Shown here: positions 8,832 through 16,540 of the stretch, piece by piece
How the letters are laid out: each line of letters starts with the position of its first letter
How positions within the stretch are numbered: position 1 is the stretch's first letter
NCBI GenBank assembly: GCA_020854105.1
Contig: JADZGB010000025.1
Coordinates: 1 to 35,816 of the forward strand
DNA: 35,816 nucleotides
Direction of reading: 5' to 3'
DNA from: Burkholderiales bacterium
GTDB taxonomy: Bacteria > Pseudomonadota > Gammaproteobacteria > Burkholderiales > SHXO01
Made by a program: the position numbers and the translations under genes
Notes under the pieces: model-generated
The model's database searches: none
What the model saw: only the letters and a program-made list of their open reading frames with translations
Told to the model about the DNA's origin: nothing

Positions 8832-9323
8832 ATGAAAGCAATCGCACTGACACTCGCCGCAATGGCCGGTGTCGCCTTCACTGCCTTGCCCGCTCACGCC
8901 CAGCAGCAGAAGACGACCATCACGCTCGCGGCCGCCAAGAAGATGGCCCAGGCATGCGAGGCGCGTGCAGAGAAGGAGGGCTGGAGAATGATCACTGCCG
9001 TCATGGATGACGGCGGCCGCCTGAAGTACCTGAGCCGCATGGACAATGCCTTCCTCGGCAGCGTGGAGATCGCGCAGCTCAAGGCCAATACCTCGTCGAG
9101 CTTCCCGTTCTCCACCCGGCAGGTGGGCGAGATCGCGTCGAAGAACGTACCCGGCATCGCGCACGTGCCCGGTGTCGTCACTTTCGCCGGCGGCCTGCCG
9201 ATCGTCACGGCCAAGGGCGAGCACATCGGCTCGATCGGCGTGAGCGGGGACAGCGCCGACAACGACGAGCTCTGCGCCCAGGCCGCGCTGGATGCGGTCA
9301 AGGGCGATCTCGGGCTCAAGTAG
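8832..9323 (+). CDS. Exported heme-binding-type protein, GlcG/HbpS (DUF336) family
   Basis: A 163-residue protein with a clear Sec signal peptide (residues 1-23: Met-Lys, hydrophobic core, cleavage after AHA), so it is periplasmic or secreted. The mature part is a single GlcG/HbpS domain: alpha-helix with MAQACEARAEKEGW, the strand ITAVMDDGGRLKYLSRMDNA, then GVVTFAGGLPIV and HIGSIGVSGDSADNDE, the signature end of the family. Members are associated with heme binding, glycolate/corrinoid loci or extracellular sensing; a specific role cannot be given. The start at 8832 has a strong AAAGGAG ribosome binding site 7-8 nt upstream. It is followed by a strong terminator, so its transcription ends here. 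Confidence 0.88.
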   Translation: MKAIALTLAAMAGVAFTALPAHAQQQKTTITLAAAKKMAQACEARAEKEGWRMITAVMDDGGRLKYLSRMDNAFLGSVEIAQLKANTSSSFPFSTRQVGEIASKNVPGIAHVPGVVTFAGGLPIVTAKGEHIGSIGVSGDSADNDELCAQAALDAVKGDLGLK

Positions 9324-9345
9324 ACCCTCGGCTTCCCGGAACCAG

Positions 9346-9378
9346 GAGCCGGATCGATCATCGATCCGGCTCTTTTTT
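9346..9378 (+). terminator. Rho-independent terminator after the DUF336 gene
   Basis: GAGCCGGATCGAT (9346-9358) pairs perfectly with ATCGATCCGGCTC (9360-9372) and is followed by six T residues. It lies 22 bp after the stop codon. This is the clearest intrinsic terminator in the window. Confidence 0.93.
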
Positions 9379-9543
9379 CGTGTTCATCCGCGGGCGCTTC
9401 CGCCCCGATGCCTGCCGCCCCGATGTCCAGCCCACCCACTGCGCGAGGTTTCACCTTTGCAGCTAGGAATACGGGTGCGCCCACGCTAACATGACTTCGG
9501 AGACCTGAAGCACCATACACGAACAGTCACGAGGACCACCTCC

Positions 9544-10065
9544 GTGATCGAAAGACTGCTGTCCGACCCTGGCGGCGCTGCCCTGATGAGCTATCTGAGC
9601 ACGCCGGAAACCCAGCTCGCCGTCCTGCTTCCCGGTGCGCTTTCTGTCGCAGCGCTGGGCTACTACGCGCGCGGGCGGCGTATCTCCCTGCGGCTTCAGG
9701 CCATGTGGTGGCTGGCACTGCCGATCAGCTACCTGTGCGCGACCTGGGTGATCTCCGCCGAACAGCAGAGCCTGTATATCTACAGTGCCTTCTCCGTCGC
9801 CTGCGCATTGATGCTGTTCGGCCGCGTATGCGTGCCCCCTGCGCTGGCCTTCGCGCTCACCTTCGCTTCCCTTCTGTGCGTCGATCTGTTGCACGCGTTC
9901 ACGCGGGCACTGATGACCGGCGCCTCGCTGCAGACGTTCTACTGGGGCGTCGGCGGCGCAGGTGCCAGGGACAGCCTGTTCGTGATGCCCGCGCTCACCG
10001 CTCTCGTGCTCGCCTACGGCCAGGTGCGCATCCGCATGCGCGGCGAGACGGTCATGGAACTCTAG
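9544..10065 (+). CDS. Small integral membrane protein, unrecognised
   Basis: I do not recognise this 173-residue protein. It has four to five hydrophobic segments (about residues 24-45, 52-72, 78-125 as one or two, and 145-165), short basic loops, and no obvious catalytic or ligand motif. The GTG at 9544 is preceded by GAGGA at 8-nt spacing; an ATG at 9586 is an alternative start 14 codons later. It stands alone between the terminator at 9378 and the convergent DUF502 gene. About 220 bp precede it, in which I see no convincing promoter. Confidence 0.7.
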   Translation: MIERLLSDPGGAALMSYLSTPETQLAVLLPGALSVAALGYYARGRRISLRLQAMWWLALPISYLCATWVISAEQQSLYIYSAFSVACALMLFGRVCVPPALAFALTFASLLCVDLLHAFTRALMTGASLQTFYWGVGGAGARDSLFVMPALTALVLAYGQVRIRMRGETVMEL

Positions 10066-10084
10066 CCCCGACAACCGCCGGCCA

Positions 10085-10678
10085 TCACGCCGGCGTGCGC
10101 GACATGCCTGCGGTCACGGCGAAGCGCAACGCCTCCTCCGACGTCATGGGAATCGGCTCCACGCGATCGCGGGGTATCATGACGGTGTAGCCGCCGATCT
10201 GATTGCTCATCGGCAGGTATACCGCGACCATGTCCGGACCACCGAGCTGCACCGGCAGGCCGCTGAAGTCATCGCGCGTCACGAACCCGAGCAGATACAT
10301 CTCGCTGTCGATGCGCACGCGCACCACCTGGCTCATCGCCTTCGACTTCTCCTTCGAGTCGGAGATGAAGCCGGCGAAATCCTTGATCGCGCCGTATACC
10401 GTCTTCACCACCGGAATGCGCAGGAGCAGCTGCTCGGCCATGGTCACCAGTCGCCGGGCAACGTACAGCTCCATCACCAGACCGACCACGAAGACGATCA
10501 CGACGCCCATCGCGATACCCAGTCCCGGACGATAGAGCCAGTCTGGCAGTGCCCAGCGCAGCGGCCCTCCGAGGGCGCGCTCGGCGCTTACCGCAGCCCA
10601 GTACAGGACGTAGAGGGTGATGATGACCGGCAGGACGGTGACCAGTCCGCGCAGGAAGGTGGCGGTGAGATGCTTCAA
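10085..10678 (-). CDS. DUF502 family inner-membrane protein
   Basis: A 197-residue protein with two membrane helices near the N-terminus (LRGLVTVLPVIITLYVLYWA and the segment beginning GLGIAMGVVIVFVVG), followed by a cytoplasmic or periplasmic beta-rich domain. RIPVVKTVYGAIKDF and the later VAVYLPMSNQIGGYTVMIPR are hallmarks of DUF502. The family is widespread in proteobacteria but has no established function. I chose a TTG start at 10678 because GGAG lies 8 nt upstream and family proteins begin at this point. The frame remains open to 10810 but that part is arginine-rich and unlike the family. It is the last gene in the minus-strand run after larB, 201 bp downstream, so cotranscription with lar is possible but not shown. 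Confidence 0.85.
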   Translation of the reverse strand: MKHLTATFLRGLVTVLPVIITLYVLYWAAVSAERALGGPLRWALPDWLYRPGLGIAMGVVIVFVVGLVMELYVARRLVTMAEQLLLRIPVVKTVYGAIKDFAGFISDSKEKSKAMSQVVRVRIDSEMYLLGFVTRDDFSGLPVQLGGPDMVAVYLPMSNQIGGYTVMIPRDRVEPIPMTSEEALRFAVTAGMSRTPA

Positions 10679-10879
10679 GGCGCGTGCTCCAAGGGAAGCT
10701 CCGATGCGCCGTGCCGAGCTGGCGCGGCCGGCGCAAGAATAGCGATTTGCACGCCAGGCGGTACAGTCCGGGTGGATATCCGCGAACCGGATCGGCAGGC
10801 GAGCCGTCACGGCGATGCATCCGGCGCAGCCCGATGGTCCGCGGCCGTCCGCGCGATCGGGTCGCGGACAGCGCCGATT

Positions 10880-11536
10880 TCAGGCGAACGAGCGAACGAT
10901 GCGCAGCGCGGCGCAGGCGGCGCCGTAGCCGTTGTCGATGTTCATCACCGGAACGCCGGGTGCGCAGCTGGCCAGCATGGCATGCAATGCGGCCTGGCCG
11001 CCGCTGGCTACGCCGTAGCCCACCGAGGTCGGCACGGCGATGATGGCGCCGGGGTACAGCCCGCCGAGGACGGTGGGCAGGGCCGCATCCATGCCGGCGA
11101 CCACGATCGTCACCTTCATGCGCCGGATGTCTTCCAGGCGGGCAAGTAGGCGCCACAGGCCCGCCACGCCGATATCGGTGATCTCGACGTTCGGCACGCC
11201 GTGATAGCGCAGCGTGCGCGCCGCCTCGCGGCTCACCGACACGTCCGAGGTACCGGCGGCGACGACCGCGACCTGCGCCTCGCCCTGCGGCGGATGTGCA
11301 GGGCCGAAGTACCCGGTGCGCGACACCGGCTCGTAATCGATCCGGGCCCGATGATGTTCGGGCAGGTCCGCGTGCTGCATCGGGTGCAGACGCGTCAACA
11401 GGAAGGACAATCCCTTCGCCTGGGCCTGGTCGAGGATGGCGGCGATATGGCCGACCGTCTTCTCGCTGCAGTAGATGGCTTCGTCGAAACCGATGCGAGC
11501 GGCACGCTGCAGGTCCAGGGTGACGTCCTGCTCCAT
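10880..11536 (-). CDS. larB: LarB, nickel-pincer cofactor biosynthesis carboxylase/hydrolase
   Basis: First enzyme of nickel-pincer nucleotide synthesis. It carboxylates and hydrolyses nicotinic acid adenine dinucleotide to pyridinium-3,5-biscarboxylate mononucleotide. The 218 residues contain the PurE-like C-terminal domain: VAAGTSDVSVSREAARTL, then NVEITDIGVAGLWRLL, VVAGMDAALPTVLGG, IAVPTSVGYGVASGG and MNIDNGYGAA, all characteristic of LarB. The ATG lies 5 bp after the larE stop, indicating an operon. Minus-strand gene order is larA, larC, larE, larB. Confidence 0.95.
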   Translation of the reverse strand: MEQDVTLDLQRAARIGFDEAIYCSEKTVGHIAAILDQAQAKGLSFLLTRLHPMQHADLPEHHRARIDYEPVSRTGYFGPAHPPQGEAQVAVVAAGTSDVSVSREAARTLRYHGVPNVEITDIGVAGLWRLLARLEDIRRMKVTIVVAGMDAALPTVLGGLYPGAIIAVPTSVGYGVASGGQAALHAMLASCAPGVPVMNIDNGYGAACAALRIVRSFA

Positions 11537-11541
11537 CGGGC

Positions 11542-12363
11542 CTACTCGTCCCGTGACTTCAAGTGCAGGAACGCGCTGCCGGTGCGGTACGCCTCGAAGC
11601 GTACCGGCGTGTGCGCATGGGTGGCAGAGAAGATCTCGCGCACCGCTTCGGCCAGTGCCTGGCTGCGCGACCGGTCCAGCCGCTCGAGCGCTGCGGTATC
11701 CAGTTCCACCACGATCGCACCGGCGCGCACGCGGCAGCGCACCGTGCGTGGATCCAGCTCGGCACTCACCAGGCGCTCGGTCGCGTGGATGCTGGCCAGC
11801 ACGTCCGGGTCAATGGCGATGCCGGTTTCGACGCGGCTGGACAGACAGGGCGAGGAGGGCAGCTCGGCCACGTCGCCCAGGCCCAGTTCGCGGGCGAGCG
11901 CGCGTACCTTGACCTTGTTCATGGCCGCCTCGACGAAGGCATGGCGCACGCCATGTTCACGCGCGGCGATCAGGCCCGGGCGGTACTCGCCCAGGTCGTC
12001 GAGGTTGGTGCCGGACACGATCTGCGCCGTGGTCAGCGGCCGGATCGCGCCATAGAGACTGCTCTTGCAGTAGAAGCAGCGATTGACCGGGTTGGCGCGG
12101 TAGCTTTCGTTCTCGAACTCGCCTGCGTCGATGACCTGCAGCGTCCAGCCTTCGCGCACGGCCAGCTCGCGCGTGCGCTGCGTGCCCTCGCGCGGCACTG
12201 CCGGCGATACCGCGTGATACATGGCCACGCGCCCGGGCAGGTTGCGGTGTGCAAACGCCGCCAGGGTCAGGCTGTCGACGCCGCCGCTGACCGCCACGGC
12301 GATGCGCTGCATGCCGTCCAGGACGCTCCCGAGTGCAGCGAGTTCGGACAGATGCTCACCCAT
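11542..12363 (-). CDS. larE: LarE, ATP-dependent sulfur insertase (three-cysteine type)
   Basis: Adds sulfur to the carboxylates of the pincer precursor after AMP activation; 273 residues. The PP-loop pyrophosphatase motif SGGVDS is at residues 26-31. Two cysteines in NRCFYCK (C96, C99) and a third in SSPCLSSR (C173) are present. In Lactiplantibacillus plantarum LarE only the last of these exists (Cys176) and is consumed. Three-cysteine LarE proteins, studied in Thermotoga maritima, hold a [4Fe-4S] cluster that carries sulfur catalytically. This protein therefore fits the cluster type by its residues. Its start overlaps the end of larC by 8 bp, and larB follows at 5 bp. Confidence 0.94.
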   Translation of the reverse strand: MGEHLSELAALGSVLDGMQRIAVAVSGGVDSLTLAAFAHRNLPGRVAMYHAVSPAVPREGTQRTRELAVREGWTLQVIDAGEFENESYRANPVNRCFYCKSSLYGAIRPLTTAQIVSGTNLDDLGEYRPGLIAAREHGVRHAFVEAAMNKVKVRALARELGLGDVAELPSSPCLSSRVETGIAIDPDVLASIHATERLVSAELDPRTVRCRVRAGAIVVELDTAALERLDRSRSQALAEAVREIFSATHAHTPVRFEAYRTGSAFLHLKSRDE

Positions 12364-13588
12364 TGTTCGCTTCCTCGCTTTCTGCCGCGCGGCGCGCGCG
12401 CTCCCGCGCCGCCCGCCCGCCGGTCACATTCCGCAGATCGTCACTTTCCACCTTCGCCGTCACGTGGCCGCCTCGGGAAGCCAGTTTCACCCTCACTGTA
12501 TGCTCGTCCAGGCGACGCTCGACCTGGTCGCGGGACAGGACACGCCGCTCGACCAGCTGACGGCGCACCCCCAGCGTGCTGGTCTCCAGGAATACCGCCT
12601 GCGCGACATCCTCGGCTGCATCCGGTGCGGCCAGGATCTGCACGTGCACGCTGATCCGGCCCTTCTTGCCCAGCGCCGGCATCTGCAGGATATCCAGCAC
12701 GCCGGCCCGTTCGCGCAGCCGGTCGAGCCCGATGGCCAGATCCTCCGGTGACTGGTCGTCCACCTCGAAGGCGAGCACCGCGACGCTGTCGCTGCCGCCC
12801 GCGGCAGCGACAGCGGGTGCGGCATCGAAGGCCATCAGACGCAGTACGTTGCTGGTGCCAGGAAAGGTCCTGGTTCCGAAGCCGCAGCCGGTGGAGCGCA
12901 GACGCCGCCGGGAACGGTCCATCGCCTGATGCGCTTCGAGATGACTGACGATGGCGGCCCCGGTCGGTGTGACCCGCTCCCCTTCCAGGCCGTCGTCCAG
13001 GAATTCGTAGCCGGCCAGCAGCCTGGCCGTGGCCGGTGACGGCACCGGGATCCAGCCGTGCGCCGTCTTCACCCGCCCGCGCCCCAGCGGCAAGGTCGAC
13101 ACGCTCCAGGTCGCGCCCAGCTGCGAGATGGCCGCGGCCGCACCGACGATGTCGGCAATCGAATCCCAGCCACCCAGTTCGTGGAACCTCACCTCGTCCG
13201 CCGGCACGCCGTGCACCTCGCCCTCGACACGAGCGAGCCGGGTGAACATGTCGATGGCTCGTGCGCGCACGTCGGCGTCCACGGGTGCCCGCTCCAGGTT
13301 CGAGCGGATGCGGGCAAACGGCGTTTCGTCGTGATGATGGTGATGGTCGTGTGCGTGCGCATGACGGTGCGCGTGCTCGTGCGGGTCGTCCACCTCGAAA
13401 CGGCGGCCGGTGAGGATGTCGTCGCGGTGCGCGAGGAAGCGGCAGTTCACCTCCGCCGGGAGCCCGGCCGCGCGCTGCGCGGCCAGGATCGTGTGCTCGA
13501 GCTCGGGGAAGGCATCGACCACGGCGGCGAGGAACATGTCCCCGGCGACACCGCCGATGGCGTCGAGATGGATGTGGAGCGTGGACAT
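12356..13588 (-). CDS. larC: LarC, nickel insertase for the pincer cofactor
   Basis: CTP-dependent cyclometallase that puts nickel into the pincer nucleotide; 410 residues. It starts MSTLHIHLDAIGGVAGDMFL, contains the family stretch FHELGGWDSIADIVGA, and carries a histidine-rich run at residues 70-86 (about a dozen His) likely to gather nickel. The C-terminal half (from about residue 240) is the LarC2-like domain. In L. plantarum the gene is read as LarC1/LarC2 through a programmed frameshift; here it is one uninterrupted frame. The ATG at 13588 has GGAG at 5-nt spacing. The frame is open upstream through larA, but that part is out-of-frame shadow. The stop overlaps the larE start. Confidence 0.95.
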   Translation of the reverse strand: MSTLHIHLDAIGGVAGDMFLAAVVDAFPELEHTILAAQRAAGLPAEVNCRFLAHRDDILTGRRFEVDDPHEHAHRHAHAHDHHHHHDETPFARIRSNLERAPVDADVRARAIDMFTRLARVEGEVHGVPADEVRFHELGGWDSIADIVGAAAAISQLGATWSVSTLPLGRGRVKTAHGWIPVPSPATARLLAGYEFLDDGLEGERVTPTGAAIVSHLEAHQAMDRSRRRLRSTGCGFGTRTFPGTSNVLRLMAFDAAPAVAAAGGSDSVAVLAFEVDDQSPEDLAIGLDRLRERAGVLDILQMPALGKKGRISVHVQILAAPDAAEDVAQAVFLETSTLGVRRQLVERRVLSRDQVERRLDEHTVRVKLASRGGHVTAKVESDDLRNVTGGRAARERARRAAESEEANNG

Positions 13589-13665
13589 CGGAACTCCGGA
13601 ACGAGATTCGGCGGGAGCGAGCGCTGGCAGTGCGTTCTCGCCGGCCCGCGAATCCTCGCCCCGAT

Positions 13666-14988
13666 TCAGGCGTGTACCTTTTCGTGCAGCGTCCCGAGCA
13701 TCGGGTAGAGCGTGCCCTTGGCGTCGAACTTCATCGGCTGGGGTTCGCCGACGACCTCGAACTGCGCGGGATTGGCCCGGACCTCCGCGAGCAGCGGCTC
13801 GGACACGTGGATGTCCACCAGCTCCAGGGTGGTGCGGATGCGCACGATCCTGCAATCCTGGGGCTTCACGCGCACCACCGTCTTCACCGCCAGGGCGATG
13901 GCCTCCTGGTCGGTGTTCATGATCATCGGAATGCAGCCGCCGTCTAGATAGGTGGATGCGATGATGTTGGCGTAGGTCTTGGAGATGTCCAGGTCCTTGT
14001 ACGCCCGCATCGTGGTCACGTCCGCCGCGCCGAGGCCACAGGCGTTGCCGTGCGTCTCGGGCGTGAGGCCGAGCACCACGATCTTCTTCACGTACGGCTT
14101 CATGTTCCACTCGATCGCACGGTTGTTGCGGCCGGTGATGTTCGGGTCCATGCCGGAGCCGCTGATGTTCTTGCCGATGCGCTCGACGATCAGCACGTCG
14201 ACCTCGTCGAAGCAGATGCGCGGCATGAACTCCTTTGCCTTCGCCTGCAGCACCGGCTCGCGATCGAGGATCTGTTCGGCTGGCACGGCCTCGATGATGG
14301 CGGTCTCGTCGGCGGCGTTCTCCACCATGCCGATGCCCATCAGGATGTTCTTCTTCGACATGATGAACTTCGCGACCTTCGGCAGCAGTTCGCCGAAGCT
14401 GTCCATGCCGAAGGTATGCAGTTCGCTCGCACCGACGATCTTGCCCAGGCCGATGGTGAGCATCTTGACGATGCCGCTCTCGATGGGCGCCCGGAAGTTG
14501 GTGTGCGGCTTGATGCGGCACAGGACGACGACGCCGTCGGCGTCCGCGGCCAGCTTGTCCATGTAGACCGGCATGCCGTCGACGTTGCCCAGCTCGACCA
14601 CGTCCATCTGGGAGTGGATCGGGCAGCCGACGTAGCTCTCGGTGATGCCGTAGCCGTCCAGGACCTCGCGCTGTCCTTCCGCGGTCGCACCGCCATGGCT
14701 TCCCATGGCCGGGAAGATGAACGGCTTGGCGCCCAGCGCCTTCAGTTCCGCGATGACCTGCCTGGCGGCTTCGGCGATGTTGGCGATGCCGCGGCTGCCG
14801 CAGCCGACCGCGATGCTCATGCCCGGCTTGATCTTCTCCCGGACCTCGGGGCGCTGGAACTGCTCGGCGATGGTCTGGCTGACCGAAGCGACCCTTGGCG
14901 TGGCGAACTTCTGCCGGATGTGCACCATGCGGGGCAGGGCAATGTCCAGGCCGCCCGCGATATTGACCTCGATGCGATCGCCGATCAT
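13666..14988 (-). CDS. larA: LarA-family nickel-dependent hydroxyacid racemase/epimerase
   Basis: Enzyme expected to use the nickel-pincer nucleotide covalently held on a lysine to racemise or epimerise an alpha-hydroxyacid; 440 residues. Candidate key residues are H98 (GSHGG), H162 (KPHTNF), K175 (ESGIVKM) and H191 (ASELH). Their spacing resembles H108, H174, K184 and H200 of L. plantarum lactate racemase (the last pair is 16 apart in both). The alignment is by eye. The LarA superfamily includes racemases of lactate, malate and phenyllactate and sugar-acid epimerases, so lactate is not assured. There is a strong AGGAGA ribosome binding site 6 nt before the ATG. larC follows after 77 bp. No larD channel, larR regulator or nickel permease is nearby. 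Confidence 0.88.
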   Translation of the reverse strand: MIGDRIEVNIAGGLDIALPRMVHIRQKFATPRVASVSQTIAEQFQRPEVREKIKPGMSIAVGCGSRGIANIAEAARQVIAELKALGAKPFIFPAMGSHGGATAEGQREVLDGYGITESYVGCPIHSQMDVVELGNVDGMPVYMDKLAADADGVVVLCRIKPHTNFRAPIESGIVKMLTIGLGKIVGASELHTFGMDSFGELLPKVAKFIMSKKNILMGIGMVENAADETAIIEAVPAEQILDREPVLQAKAKEFMPRICFDEVDVLIVERIGKNISGSGMDPNITGRNNRAIEWNMKPYVKKIVVLGLTPETHGNACGLGAADVTTMRAYKDLDISKTYANIIASTYLDGGCIPMIMNTDQEAIALAVKTVVRVKPQDCRIVRIRTTLELVDIHVSEPLLAEVRANPAQFEVVGEPQPMKFDAKGTLYPMLGTLHEKVHA

Positions 14989-15014
14989 GGTTGTCTCTCC
15001 TCAGGAAGCAATCA

Positions 15015-15020
15015 ATTCTA
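15015..15020 (-). promoter_or_regulatory. Possible internal promoter -10 element before larA
   Basis: In the 76-bp glgA-larA gap the minus strand reads TAGAAT (5/6 of the -10 consensus), which would start transcription about 20 nt before larA. The -35 at 17-bp spacing is poor (GTGCCG). If real, lar genes could be expressed apart from glgBA. Confidence 0.3.
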
Positions 15021-15064
15021 CCCGCAACGGCGCAGCACGGCACATCGCGCAGGGCGGGTGACAC

Positions 15065-16540
15065 TCATGCCGGCTGTTCGGCCAGCAGGGACGTGTACAG
15101 CTCCAGATAGCGCTCGGCGCTGGCGTCCCAGCTGAAGTCGCGCGCCATGCCGTTCTTCTGCAGCTGACGCCACAGCTTCTTGTCGCGCCAGGCGGCAAGC
15201 GCACGGTTCACGCCGGCAAGCATCGCCTCGGGGGTCATCGGCGAGAACAGGAAGCCGGTCGCGCTCTTGTCGGCGACGCTCTGCGGCGTGCAGTCGATCA
15301 CCGAATCGACCAGTCCGCCGGTCGCGTGCACCACCGGCGGCGTTCCGTAGCGCTGGCTGTACATCTGGTTCAAGCCGCACGGCTCGAAGCGCGAAGGCAT
15401 CAGGAAGATGTCCGCGCCAGCCTCGATCTGGTGGGCGAGGCTCTCGTCGTATCCGATCTGCACCCCGACCTTGCCCGGATTGGACCGTGCCAGCTGCTGG
15501 AAGGCATCCTGGAGTTCGGCGTCGCCCGAACCGAGGACGGCGAGCTGCACCGGCAGTTCGAGCAGCGCCTGCGCACACTGGAGGATCAGGTCGAAACCCT
15601 TCTGATGCGTGAAGCGCCCGACGCTGCCGATCAGCGGGATGTCGTCCGCGGCGAGCAGACCCAGCCGGCTCTGCAGGGCGCGCTTGTTCTCCAGCTTCAC
15701 CGGCAGGCGCACGGAGTTGTAGTACTTGGCGATGTAGGGGTCGGACTCCGGATCCCAGGAATCGGTGTCGATGCCGTTCAGGATTCCAGTGAGACGATCC
15801 GCGCGGTGCGCGAGCAGCCCCTGCAGTCCCATTCCGAGCGGCTCGCGCTGGATCTCGCGCGCGTAGTTGGGGCTGACGGTGGTGATGTGATCGGCATAGT
15901 GCAGGCCGCCCTTCAGGAAGGACAGGTTGCCGTAATACTCGACGCCGGCGGCGGCGAACGCCGATGGCGGCAGGCCCACGCGGCTCAGCGTCACGGCCGG
16001 ATACACGCCCTGATACGCGAGATTGTGGATGGTCATGACGCTGCGCGCCTTCTCTCCCGGCATGAAGTTCAGGTAGGCGGGCGCCAGGCCGGACTGCCAG
16101 TCGTTGCAGTGCAGGATGCGCGGACGCCAGCTGATCGGCGAGTTGGCGCCGGACAGCAGTGCAGCCACGTAGCACAGCAGGCCGAAGCGCAGATCGTTGT
16201 CTGCCCAGTCCTTGCCGGTCAGATCCTGGTAGGGGCCGCCTGGCCGCCTGTACAGCGGCGGGCAATCGACGATGAACAGCGGCACCCCGCCAGGCAGCTT
16301 GCCGGCGAGCAGCTGGCATCCGGGCAGCTCTCCCATGGGCGGCAGAGCGGCAAGGCGGCCCTTCGCCTTCACGCCCTCCATCACTGCAGGGTAGCCGGGC
16401 ATGAGCACGCGCACCTCCGCGCCCTGCGCCATCAGCGCACCCGGAAGGGACCCGCTGACGTCGGCGAGGCCGCCGGTCTTGACCAGTGGTGCGGCTTCGG
16501 AGGTGACGAACAGCACGGACAGTTTGCGCTTGGCGGCCAT
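15065..16540 (-). CDS. glgA: Glycogen synthase (ADP-glucose type)
   Basis: GT5 glycosyltransferase that extends alpha-1,4-glucan from ADP-glucose; 491 residues, cytoplasmic. The N-terminal ADP-glucose-binding motif KTGGLADV is at residues 21-28. The C-terminal active-site stretch PSRFEPCGLNQMYSQRYGT has the key glutamate at 386, followed by the STGGL-like HATGGLVDSV. I placed the start at the ATG at 16540, which shares its first base with the glgB stop (TGATG), so the two are tightly coupled. The frame extends upstream to 16618 but only over the end of glgB. larA is downstream after 76 bp on the same strand. Confidence 0.96.
   Translation of the reverse strand: MAAKRKLSVLFVTSEAAPLVKTGGLADVSGSLPGALMAQGAEVRVLMPGYPAVMEGVKAKGRLAALPPMGELPGCQLLAGKLPGGVPLFIVDCPPLYRRPGGPYQDLTGKDWADNDLRFGLLCYVAALLSGANSPISWRPRILHCNDWQSGLAPAYLNFMPGEKARSVMTIHNLAYQGVYPAVTLSRVGLPPSAFAAAGVEYYGNLSFLKGGLHYADHITTVSPNYAREIQREPLGMGLQGLLAHRADRLTGILNGIDTDSWDPESDPYIAKYYNSVRLPVKLENKRALQSRLGLLAADDIPLIGSVGRFTHQKGFDLILQCAQALLELPVQLAVLGSGDAELQDAFQQLARSNPGKVGVQIGYDESLAHQIEAGADIFLMPSRFEPCGLNQMYSQRYGTPPVVHATGGLVDSVIDCTPQSVADKSATGFLFSPMTPEAMLAGVNRALAAWRDKKLWRQLQKNGMARDFSWDASAERYLELYTSLLAEQPA

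Noticed and set aside
7220-8881. Long open frame on the minus strand opposite hss (553 codons)
   Set aside because: High-GC coding DNA often leaves the opposite strand open. The product has no family features, while the plus-strand frame is a full homospermidine synthase.
10076-10095. Hairpin CGCCGGC/GCCGGCG between convergent genes as a bidirectional terminator
   Set aside because: It has no T-tract on either strand and overlaps the DUF502 coding end; probably chance in GC-rich DNA.
12356-15064. Single minus-strand frame seeming to fuse larC to a 490-residue upstream segment
   Set aside because: The upstream part is out-of-frame reading of larA, rich in Arg/Gly/His. LarC proper begins at 13588 with a ribosome binding site and family N-terminus.
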